Assembly: GCA_023078555.1 (NCBI GenBank)
Contig: CM041202.1
Coordinates: forward strand, 2,352,022-2,416,021
Length of the DNA stretch: 64,000 nucleotides
Reading direction: 5' to 3'
From: Ulva prolifera
Lineage: Eukaryota; Chlorophyta; Ulvophyceae; Ulvales; Ulvaceae
The first letter of the stretch is position 1. Each line of letters starts with the position of its first letter. Position numbers and translations under genes: made by a program. The notes under the pieces are model-generated. The model was not told the DNA's origin. It was given only the letters and a program-made list of their open reading frames with translations, and did not search any database. Shown one piece after another: positions 45,288 through 55,200 of this stretch.

Positions 45288-45662
45288 TGTGTAGCTGTAG
45301 CACAATAACACTATATAGTGTTTGTCTGCGCTCTTCTGTGCCACGGCCGAGGTGCGAAATCGAAGGCTCGAATCGAGCCGCTGAGCTCAGGCACGGTCCG
45401 CTGGGCGCTCGCATACGTCCGCCGCCGCACATGCATGGGATCATCCCATGATGCCACGGAGCGCTCGCGGTTGAGCGGGCGAAGGACAGCATGCGTTAAT
45501 GCAATTGCAGGCAGGACCGCTTGCGTGAGGACGTGCCTGCTCATGCAGGCCTCCGATGTTCCTATTCGCTGTGGATTCGTGTGGGTACACGGGCCAGGCC
45601 GCCGTGCGACTCATCGGCCGGCGATTTGTCAATCGTGTTGTTGTTTTCCGTGTCACCTGTGT

Positions 45663-45686
45663 CTTTTTCCGTTTACTCTTTTGTAA
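45663..45686 (+). mobile_element. LINE family A, 24-bp tail-only insert
   Basis: Insert CTTTTTCCGTTTACTCTTTT-GTAA only. Flanks TTCCGTGTCACCTGTGT at 45646-45662 and 45687-45703 are a perfect 17-bp target duplication. Confidence 0.88.
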
Positions 45687-45715
45687 TTCCGTGTCACCTG
45701 TGTTCGATCCACTGT

Positions 45716-45886
45716 TACAAAAGAGCAAGCGCGCACCGACTGCAGTGTGCCATGGCACAGAAATTGAACAAGAAATCAAACAGAGTCCCCTCCGAATCAG
45801 AAGTCACAGTGTGTGGCTGTCACATGTACGCCACGCTGCAGCTCAAGATCACGCACACACGCCTCAGACGGGCGGGCCCGCGTCCG
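45716..45886 (-). mobile_element. old LINE family A copy
   Basis: Starts ACAAAAGAGCAAGCGC and has CCTCCGAATCAGAAGTC. Flanks GTTCGATCCACTGT and GTTCGATCTACTGT suggest an old target duplication. Confidence 0.5.
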
Positions 45887-46091
45887 GTTCGATCTACTGT
45901 ACATTCGACGGTCTCACCACATGTAGCTACCGTGCGCCGTCAGGCCGTCGCGACGCGTCGACAGCCTGGGTGGTCCAGATCCGGATCACATGCGCGCAGA
46001 ATCGAGCGTCCGTGCGATGGCGCGAACGCGGACAGCGCCACATGGACAGCGGCGCCATGGCGCCATGCACTGGCAGTGCTAGTGGCCATTT

Positions 46092-46160
46092 GTCTACAGA
46101 AGAGTGAACGGGAAGAGATAAACACAGCAAAAACATCTCTTCCGAATCAACAACGTGCTG
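46092..46160 (-). mobile_element. old LINE family A tail
   Basis: ACAGAAGAGTGAACGGGAAG followed by TCTTCCGAATCAAC. Target duplication not resolved. Confidence 0.5.
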
Positions 46161-46359
46161 GTGGTAGTGGACGTATATCGATCGGCGCCGCATTCGCATC
46201 ACGGTGCACGAGCGCGCGCATGCATGCGCACCGCTGCCTGCCCTGCCTAGAGTACCAAGTCCTGTGTGGTGTGCCGGCATCACTCGCTCAACCGTGATGG
46301 TCCGTGGATCATATCTCCTGGAGTCTGCATGTCCCGACACACACAGGCAACTGGTGCTC

Positions 46360-46624
46360 TTAAAAAATCTCGGGAGCAGGGGTTGCGGTATGATGCGGGC
46401 CTGGAGGACGCGATCCTGCCGGACTGAGTTGTGAGTGCGGTTGTAGTGTTCGTGTGTGTGTGAGTGAATGTTGCAGTTGATTCGGATGAGATTCGGTTTC
46501 AGTATTTGTTTTCTCCCGTTCACTCTTTTGTAATACAAAAGAGTGAACGGGAGAAAACAAACACTGAAACCGCAAACACTGAAACCGAATCTCATCCGAA
46601 TCAACTTCAACACACACTCACACA
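46360..46624. mobile_element. two LINE family A copies joined tail to tail
   Basis: A plus copy (about 46366-46534) ends CTCTTTTGTAA and is followed at once by a minus copy (46535-46624) starting TACAAAAGAGTGAACGGGAG. The joint forms a large palindrome. The minus copy has an internal GCAAACACTGAAACC duplication. Confidence 0.85.
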
Positions 46625-47440
46625 TGCAGCTCTCGGTCTGGGTGGATACGTGTGTAGCAGAAGGGGGGATACACATATGCATGTCGACTTGGGCCAGATC
46701 ATGTCATCTGACATGATATTCATCAACTGACTCATTGCTGCGACAATAGCAGTCACTTGCCTGTGCGTATGACACAATTGTGTTGTCAATAAGAAAATTG
46801 CAACATCTGTCAATGGCTCGATGGCTCGCGATACATTCTCCCACCACCACTGAAAGCACTACTGGACACACTCTTCAACGCAACGCCACATATACCCTGC
46901 CTCACAACACAAGCTGGAGCCGCCCCGATAGCACCCACGCATTTGTGCACCGACTAGCTATAGGTATTGCGTGTATATCGCGCGATACGCCAATCCCCCC
47001 CCCACCTTGCAATCCCCCCCCCACCTTGCAGGATCAATTGATCCTGCTGCGGACCGTCCGGCGTACGAAGGGGCGCGATCGAGTGCGGCGGACGACGTAT
47101 TCATCCTACTCACGGCAACCGCGTGTGGCCATGCATATGGCATCACGTTTTGTGGGGGGCCCAAAGACCGTGGCCACACGAACAACATCCTCATGCGACA
47201 TGCAGAAGTCCCCATATTGCCAGCCTGACGACGGCACGACATGTGGCAATCCAGCGATGCAGCCGCTACACCACTAGTGCTGTGTACTGGCGGCGCTTGG
47301 GTGTACATCGAACATCGCCTAGGAGCCTCAGCGCGGGCACACTTGCACGCACGATCTTTGTTGAACGTGCAGGGGGCTGTATACTACGTAGTTGCTGGGC
47401 GTGACACAGAGTTTGAGCTAAGCGAGTGTGAACGTTAACA
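46625..47440. other. gene-free stretch
   Basis: AATCCCCCCCCCACCTTGCA occurs twice in tandem (46991-47030), followed by GATCAATTGATC. No gene seen. Confidence 0.4.
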
Positions 47441-47448
47441 CTGCGTGT

Positions 47449-47752
47449 GTGCAGCGTGCTGTGCAGACGTGCTGTGCAGCGTGCTGTGCAGCGTGCTGTG
47501 CAGGCGTGCTGTGCAGCGTGCTGTGCAGGCGTGCTGTGCAGCGTGCTGTGCAGGCGTGCTGTGCAGCGTGCTGTGCAGGCGTGCTGTGCAGGCGTGCTGT
47601 GCAGCGTGCTGTGCAGGCGTGCTGTGCAGCGTGCTGTGCAGGCGTGCTGTGCAGCGTGCTGTGCAGCGTGCTGTGCAGGCGTGCTGTGCAGCGTGCTGTG
47701 CAGCGTGCTGTGCAGGCGTGCTGTGCAGCGTGCTGTGCAGGCGTGCAGGCGC
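47449..47752. repeat. 12/13-bp minisatellite
   Basis: About 24 units of CGTGCTGTGCAG with an optional extra G, giving an irregular 12/13-bp order. All frames are open on both strands (Cys/Ala/Val-rich, or Thr/Ala/His-rich), a result of the repeat and not coding. Confidence 0.95.
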
Positions 47753-47764
47753 CGTGATCAATGA

Positions 47765-47933
47765 TGACACAGAAGCGTGTGGGTGTGTGGGAGTGTGCGG
47801 GTGCGTGTTGTGCCTTGGCGTTGGCTGTTGCTCTCCTGTTGCGTGCGCATTGCGTTGTTCGTAATCTCCCTCTCGGTCCTGCAGCTGGCGGTGCTACGTA
47901 TACCAGCCCCTCCGGCTTTTTCGTTTGTAACAC
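47765..47933 (+). mobile_element. retroposon family B2, 3' fragment
   Basis: GT-rich segment ending GCCCCTCCGGCTTTTTCGTT-TGTAACAC. Same layout as 13437-13890 and 63519 onwards. Confidence 0.55.
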
Positions 47934-47954
47934 ACTATCTAGATCTATGCCCGT

Positions 47955-48040
47955 TCACGCTGCTGCCAGCAGCGTGAACGGGCATAGACACACACAGCAA
48001 AAGAATCTCATCCGATCAACAGTCGCACACACTACAGCAG
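47955..48040 (-). mobile_element. diverged LINE family A tail with hairpin
   Basis: GTGAACGGGCATAGACACAC and AATCTCATCCGATCAAC are family A pieces. ATGCCCGTTCACGCTGCTG at the left is inverted against CAGCAGCGTGAACGGGCAT, a palindrome at 47947-47988. Confidence 0.65.
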
Positions 48041-50208
48041 CTCCGCTGATGGCACATCACGCGGGCAAGGCAGTTTTGGCGGGACTCACAGTCCCGTCTG
48101 ATGACCTCTCGCCGCTTATAATTACAGGCCATCCGGCCTGAGGCGGTGGGGTGCCCCTCGGGCGCCCCCTCCGCTTGACGCCAACCGCCGCTGCGCACGG
48201 TTCGTCGGTGTTGCGCAACTGATCGGCACCCCTGGCCACCGGCCCGGCGAGTGCACCGGCTGCAGGCACTCCATGGGGTCCTCAAGGCTCGCCTTATAAC
48301 TAGCTAATTAGCTACGATTGCCGCCTCAGCCGACCGGGGTGGACCACGTACTATGGCACGCGCACTCAGAATCAGGCTGGTTCACTAGTGAGCTCACCCA
48401 CGCCGACGATGCGGTCCATCCCGCACCCGTGCCTGGGGCAGCCGCTACGTGCACATCAGCGTGAGTGCTTCGGCGCTCCCACACACAGTTTCGGACAACA
48501 GTGTCCGGCTGCGACATGCATATGCAGGGGTCCTGCCCCCCTGCTGTCAGTTGAGAACGGCGTGTAGCGCCTGATCACGGCTGTCGGCAGCGGAGGCAGC
48601 ACAGGCTGGGGCTTCGTCGAACTGGACGTACGTAGCCCTGAACTCAAGCTGATGATGGCGCGGTGGTGGTAATGTGGCCCAAAGGGCATTGTGAGTACAG
48701 CGCTGGTGCCATGTACATAGACTGCGGATTCAAAGCATCTGCAGAACTGGGGAGTGTTTGTGGAAGCTGGTTCAAACCAGATTCTAGAATCTGTCATGAC
48801 GAGTCATCAGCACTCACGTATGTATATGACCAAATCCTCGAAGGAAAGTAGTACACCTTCGGGTGGGCGCTTTTCCTGACAGATTCTGCTAATTTGACAG
48901 CCTGTGCCCGGGCCCTCTTCTGTGACTCGAGAAAACGTACCGACAGTGCCAATGCTTGGATGTGGTTTGTGATTAACCGTGCTGGCATGCATACATGCCA
49001 TGGCCATCTGGCCCGCCAGATGATCCGGAAGTATACAACATATATACATACAAGACCTGGTCGTTCCGACAGAGAATCCTGTGATGTGGTTGTCTGCACG
49101 TCCTCATTGCGTATGTTCACTCCAGTATTGAAACATGTGCATACGCATTCGAACATGTGCATGCCGGCGCGTGCGTCCACTCACGCCGCCCGTGACGACG
49201 GCGGCGCCCGCGTGGAGCGGTGCATCAATGACGCCGAACGCATGCTGTGAATGCCGCCGGTGCGGCAAGGCCCGGACGACGCGGCGACCGGCGGCTCGGG
49301 ATCCGCATACATGCATGCCATATCAGTCGCGTGTGCATGTCACCGTGTGCGTGTGCTCAGGCCGCCAACCGCGACCGCGGAAGCCGCGTGGAGCGGTGCA
49401 TCACCAATAGGGAGTGCACGCTATACTGCGCATTCTACCGTGAATGTCGCCGCGCGCGCCGCGCTGATCGACGCTGATGTGGCAACTTTCAGGCGCTCCG
49501 ATGCTCCTGAACCGCATCGGCGTTTTAGTCACCCGCAGATGGGCCTGCTGCGTGCTGCTCATCGTTTACGAGCAGGTGTCTCTCAATCGTCGCAGCAGCG
49601 CACGCCCTGGTGTCGTCGTGCTGTCGAACCGGCTGCAGCCATGGCGGATAGACGTTTTGGATCGGTTTTGCAGTCGCCTATCCCCTCGCGCTCACACGCC
49701 AGCATGTATCGACCATCAAAGGCAGGCACGTATACGAAGTTCGGTCGGCCCGAGCCTGCCGGGAGGGTGCACGCTGTCATTACCTCGTTACCTCGAGCAT
49801 ATTTCTTGACGGCCCAGCATGATCGCGTTCGGCTTGCGCCATCACCCCGACGTCGCCAGCGTATATATGGAGGGCTTCAGGGATGTTCTCTAGCTATACT
49901 GATTGAACGTCACGATATCAACTGTGACGTCAATGCGCTTGCATCCATTGTTGGGCAGCTGAGCTCCACAGCCGCATACGTATATCGAGTCTGAATCCAA
50001 TTCAGCAGGTCAGCGACGAAATTCGGAATCACGTCGAAGCCGCAGTCTCGGGAACCGTGTACATTGACACACTTCGATCGGCAGAAGCTATCATCTGGGT
50101 TAAAGCTTAGGTGAGCCCTCTGATTCTGTCTCGCGATGAATTGCAGTGGGCGGGGCAATGTGCGTGCGCCACAGTGTGTGATTGTGCTGATCATCTAGCT
50201 CTAGCACA
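48041..50208. other. no recognised gene; weak internal duplication
   Basis: Two segments (about 49190-49225 and 49376-49405) share GCGTGGAGCGGTGCATCA and read RVERCI followed by similar Cys/Arg-rich residues; an old tandem duplication. Frames to 247 codons (49251-49994) have no domain. Confidence 0.35.
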
Positions 50209-50318
50209 TTGGGATGAGATTCGGTTTCTGTGTTTGTTTTCTCCCGTTCACTCTTTTGTTATTATTGGGATGAGATTCGTTTGTGGAATTTGTCTTCTCC
50301 CGTTCACTCTTTTGTAAG
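50209..50318 (+). mobile_element. two LINE family A tails in direct tandem
   Basis: Each begins ATTGGGATGAGATTCG (50209 and 50265) and ends CTCCCGTTCACTCTTTTGT. Only the second has the full TGTAA. Confidence 0.85.
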
Positions 50319-50916
50319 GTATCTGGCTCCAGCGCTGCCACCGAGATGGTCCAGAACACACACCCTATCATCTGCAATACTTCGGCGCTCATGCTAGCTC
50401 TTAGAAACATTTCGCGTGCGCTCTCGTGACAATACTCACAGCAAGCCTTGGCCGATACGTTTCGTCACACTCGGGGCAAGCGTACGGTGCGCGCGCGATC
50501 CCATTTGATCGACCAACACTATAGCAATGGGGTAAGATTGATACGCTCGCTGCCGAGCTCGGCCGAGTGCACGTGTATTTGCGCTGCTGTAGTGTGGCTG
50601 TTGATTGGAAAGAAATTCTTTTAAAATTTGGGTGTGTTATTTTTCCACTCTTCTATGTACCATGGGATCACTCCCGCGGAACACGCTGCAAGCTGCGAGC
50701 CGGCCTGAGATGCTGTGCGCTGCATCCGCTCTCGGCTCGAGTCGAGGGGTGAAACACGTGACCGCACGACGGGACCTCGAGGGGCCTGTGTGACGCATCA
50801 TGCGTCACGCATGCATGCGATTCATCCGTATTCATGTGTGATGACTGCGCCCGCATTCGCCTGGCTGATCACCCGCATGCAGCCCGAGCGGAACTCCGAG
50901 ACAATTCACGGGACGA

Positions 50917-50957
50917 CATTCGTTTTTGGTTTTTGTCTTCTTCCGTTTATTCCTTTG
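50917..50957 (+). mobile_element. LINE family A, about 41-bp tail copy
   Basis: GTTTTTGTCTTCTTCCGTTT then ATTCCTTTGTAA. Flanks AATTCACGGGACGA and AATTCATGGGATGA are an imperfect target duplication. Confidence 0.65.
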
Positions 50958-51211
50958 TAATTCATGGGATGATCATGCATCCCACATGTCAGGCTAGCTG
51001 CAGTGTCGCGTCTCTGTGCCCGCCAGGGACCTGCTGTGTACGTTTCTGTATCGATGTCGTCCTCCAGCACGAAGAGAGGTGGTCGACGAGCACAACGGCG
51101 CCGTGGCTTCGTGGCAAGCGACACAATAGCTTGTGCATCGATTCCGAAAGCTGCCGGTGGGAGCTTTCTCGGCACATAGAAAAAGAGTGAAAGGTAGTGA
51201 GTGCGGCATTG

Positions 51212-51327
51212 CCGGACTGAGTTGTGAGTGCGGTTGTAGTGTTCGTGTGTGTGTGGGTGTATGTTGCATTTGATTCGGATGAGCTTCGGTTTCAGTGTTT
51301 GTTTTCTCCCGTTCACTCTTTTGTAAA
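51212..51327 (+). mobile_element. LINE family A, 116-bp tail copy
   Basis: Starts at the last coding bases (GCCGGACTGA) and ends CACTCTTTTGTAAA. Flanks AGTGAGTGCGGCATT at 51197-51211 and 51328-51342 are a perfect 15-bp target duplication. Confidence 0.93.
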
Positions 51328-51727
51328 AGTGAGTGCGGCATTTCGGGGTGTCAGCCGCTCGCACCTGTGAATCCAGACTCAGGCCGTTGGAAGAGCACGC
51401 GCATACATTTCCTGCAGCTGGATGCTTTATGCACGCATTTCACCCATCGTAAGGAACTCCATTCTTCATGCAACCCGCTGCACCGGATGAGGTCGAATGC
51501 GGCAGCCTGGTAAATGCATATGCAGTGAGTCGTTTCGTGACAGCGTACCCGATCGACTGGATCGTCCTCGTCACCATTGCCAAGTTCATGGCAGATCCGG
51601 TGCCATACTTGTGATCCTCTGCGGCCTGCTATCGCTATCCTGGCTCGCTGTCTGAGATGTGCACACGCGTCTTGTTTTTACCCTTGGGCATGCAAAAGCC
51701 ATCATGATCAGTCCTCATATCCAAAAG

Positions 51728-51809
51728 CCAAAAGAGTGAAACGACCCATGCTACAGCAGCACATGCTACAGCAGCACACACTCCTGGTATTTTACAAAAG
51801 AGTGAACGT
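51728..51809 (-). mobile_element. two very short LINE family A tails
   Basis: AAAAGAGTGAAACG at about 51729, and TTTTACAAAAGAGTGAACGT ending at 51809. The second is bounded by GCACACACTCCT at 51774-51785 and 51810-51821. Confidence 0.6.
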
Positions 51810-51939
51810 GCACACACTCCTCAGTCGTGACTGATCAGGCAGCACCTTGACAAAGAAAAAGGCCACATGCCTGCATGTGCAGCTGGGTACATACGTATAT
51901 ACCCAGCCTCCCAATCTACCATCACTCCAGGCATGCCAT

Positions 51940-51964
51940 CTGTTACAAAAGAGTGAACGGGAGA
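51940..51964 (-). mobile_element. LINE family A, 25-bp tail-only insert
   Basis: TTACAAAAGAGTGAACGGGA. Flanks ACTCCAGGCATGCCAT (51924-51939) and ACTCCAAACATGCCAT (51965-51980), two differences. Confidence 0.75.
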
Positions 51965-51980
51965 ACTCCAAACATGCCAT

Positions 51981-52271
51981 TTTGACTCTTGCAATTGGGA
52001 GCCTTTGTAAGCAGTCCATTACTGGGTGCGTGCATGTCCATGTGCCCCCAAAGTACCCCGCAGTACTAGTATTCGTGCATACACACTCACGTGTGTTTGC
52101 ATGTACCAGTGGACTCAGGCTGTAACGCTAGTCTGTCTGCAAGTGGACACCTCACGAATGTACTTCAGCCCCCCCTCGACCCCAGGTGCCTGCCAAGGCT
52201 GACTCAGCTCTCGCATGCAGGTGCTGCATACCGTACATCGTTTGAGGAGATCTAGACTTCGATTGAGGATT
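51981..52271. promoter_or_regulatory. presumed promoter and 5' UTR of the wall-protein gene
   Basis: Intergenic DNA before the signal-peptide exon. No clear TATA box seen. A LINE tail lies about 310 bp before the start codon. Confidence 0.3.
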
Positions 52272-55200
52272 ATGGGCTTCTTGAAAACTGCCATCCCCGC
52301 GCTGTGCGCTGCGGGCCTGCTCTCGTCAGCAGCCGCAAGTGCGGCCCCTCACCACCAAACACGAAAATCACCTGCATCCTCCTGATCAGCTCTATTGATG
52401 GGCCATGCCGCGAACTGTCTGCAGCCATACTAGTAGATAGATGGATGCTGAGATCTGGGAGCAGACACATCCGATAGCTACATATGTGCACATGCGTGCC
52501 GTTACGTGTGCCTGGAACAGCAAAATTCAGAGCTGCATAAACACTGCAATTGCAGTGAATCGAGCAGCTGTGCCATCTCTGTCACCAGTTGTATTTGCAG
52601 CCTGGATTGGAGATGGCTTGGTAATGAGATGGTACATGTGTGACCCCACCGCCTTGCCCAGCCCCTCCCCAGTGGCCAAGATCAGGACTGTGCTGCAGAT
52701 TTGAACAACGTCGACAGCATCGCGACTTGCAGCATCCAACTCAGCTCGGGAGGCAGCGCTGACTCCCTGTCCGCAACGGCCGTTGCAGGTGTGCCACCCG
52801 CCCTGCCACGCCTGCACGGCCTCCGGAGGCCACGGGCTCAGGATCCTGCCCGGCTTCCACACGCCACCCAGTGCATGCAATCTCCACAGCCAGCGCGCGT
52901 GCATGCACTGCACTCGAGAACCCATCGAGCGTAAATAGGACTCCGAGTCAGGAGCTGCTTCCGTGCTGTGCATCTTGTTGTTGTTACTGCATCTGTTTGT
53001 TGTGCCTGCCATGGTGTGATACATGTACATATGGCGTTGCTCTCACTGAGAGATGGCATCTAGTCTCTGCAGGACATTTATGTCAGTATGATATGTCATG
53101 TGGTATGTATCCATATGTGGAATTCCTAGCAAGTGCATGGCCTTTAAGGCATCAGGCTATGGTGTACCTGACAACCTCATGCGTGCTGCAGCGGCGACTG
53201 CGACTGCTGATCTGCTGTGCAACGGCACAAGCGTGGACAGCAATGCCACCTCCTTTGCAGCGGCGGAGGCGATTGCATTCGCCGCCGCAGAGGCGGTCGC
53301 ACTGGTGTCGGTGGACTGCTACAACTGTGCGCATCCCCCCCCCCCCCCCACCCCCCCTTCTCGCGCTGTTCAGCTCTCTCTTGAGATCATGACCACGTTG
53401 ATGACGCCGCTTCCATACATTCATAGCACGCAGGCACTGCTGTCCCAGGCCTCCCCCCATCAATTCAAGATCTGTTGCCTGATTTTGAGCATGCAGTATC
53501 GCGTCGCTGTTGCTGCTGAGCATGTTTAGTAATGACTGCACACCCTAGGCCTGTCCCTACGATTATGCACCAGTGCCAATGAGCTCTCTCAGGCGCCTCT
53601 GCTCCTCCACCCTGGTCATCACGGCAGCCATGTTCATGGCCACTTCCACCGTTCTGCGAAATGCAACAGACAAACAGGATTTTGAGACCTGCACGGAGGC
53701 GCAGCTGTGACGTTCGGCCCATGCATGCAGCTGGCAACTCGCGCTTCACCGTCGACGGCCTGTCCATCGCGCAGGCGCGCGCAGAGGCATACGCCGAGGC
53801 ATACGTCTCTGCGACCGCGTCTGCATCAGTCTGCAGCCCGAACTTCAACTGTACCGCTGTGGCGTCGTTCGTCGGGTCGGCGTTCCAGGCCATCTTTGCG
53901 GAGGCCGTCGCGCGGGCTGAGGTCACCCTGGACCAGGACTCCCCAGACACATCCGTCACGGCCTTCTCGCAGAATGTCACCAATGTGACTGCATCAGTCT
54001 GGGCTGTGGTGCGGCCTCTTCCTTGGAGCGCATGCGGACCCTCCGAACACAAATGAGCACCAGTGCCAAAACGTCCTGCAGCCATTGATGCCGTGAAAAC
54101 ATGTGGCCGGGTGCCACCCGCGCATCCATTCCACCCCTATGCCACATTTTGGATAGGGTGGGCTGCCTGCATGTGTGCAGTAGCCGGTGGTGACCATAGT
54201 CCGAATCGTGATTACAGACGCTAGATCATCAGTCATGCCGCTGCTCCGCCTCAGCGTTGGCAATCCTTGCACTGACTTCGTCCTGCATGTGAGACCGTGT
54301 GCCCGTGTGCCTGAGCCATGCCTTCGGCGACGGACGCCTGCGTGCTCGCAGTCCACCGTGTCATCAATTGGCATATGTACATCGGCCAACGGCTTTGGCA
54401 TGATTGCCAGCGGCAATGCTCAGCACCAGTCCGCAACATGTACATGGCCACTTGTTCCCAGCCAAGGATAAACCGCGGTCGGGTGGAAGGGTGTCTCAGT
54501 GCTTACAGCGGGGGTGGTGCAGGCTCTCGCCGACGCGCAAGCGAGTGTTGAGGACGGCTGCGACCTCGATCTGGTCGGCCTCGGCGCCGCCGGCGACAGC
54601 GGAATCTTCTGCGCCGTCGAATTGGCTACGGAGGACAACAGCACCGTCGAGGACGCGACGGTGGAGGTCGCCGTCGACGCCGTCGCCGTCTCGGGCTGCA
54701 ACGGCTCCGCGCAGAACATCACGGCAGAGGACGGCGAGGTGCGGGGCTGTGATATGCGCTGTGTGCTGCGTGCCCAGCGTGGGCGTGCTGTGCTGCTTGC
54801 GATAGTCAGATGTGGCCCCATGCGTCATGGTGTGTGCTGTGGCGGCAGCAGAGTTGAGCCGTCCGCCGCCGGTTGAGAGATGCACATATGTGGTACTAGT
54901 AGGGAAGGGAATCGAGGCGACGTGTGAACATGGCAGACTGGCGCGGCCATAGCATCCAGATGCACATGTGGCAGTTCGGCATAGCCGTTATCATCACATG
55001 CAGCTGCATGTTGGAGCGCTAGCGTTGTCATGCAAAGATTGTAGACAGAAATGCTGCCCTTATGAGCCTTCTCCATCTTTGACGCTGCTTGACCTGACAT
55101 CGCTTGACATCAAAGCCCACCCGGCTCAGACAGTTTCGCACGCTGGTCTAATGCATACAATGTGGCCGTCGACATTCACGGGAGATCGTGGCACATACAC

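Noticed and set aside
47418-47933. Cys-rich and Thr/His/Ala-rich proteins
   Set aside because: All frames are open because of the 12/13-bp minisatellite; no start context or conservation.
49251-49994. 247-codon frame as a gene
   Set aside because: Arg/Ala/Ser-rich with no domain, overlapping another open frame; more likely an old repeat-derived stretch.
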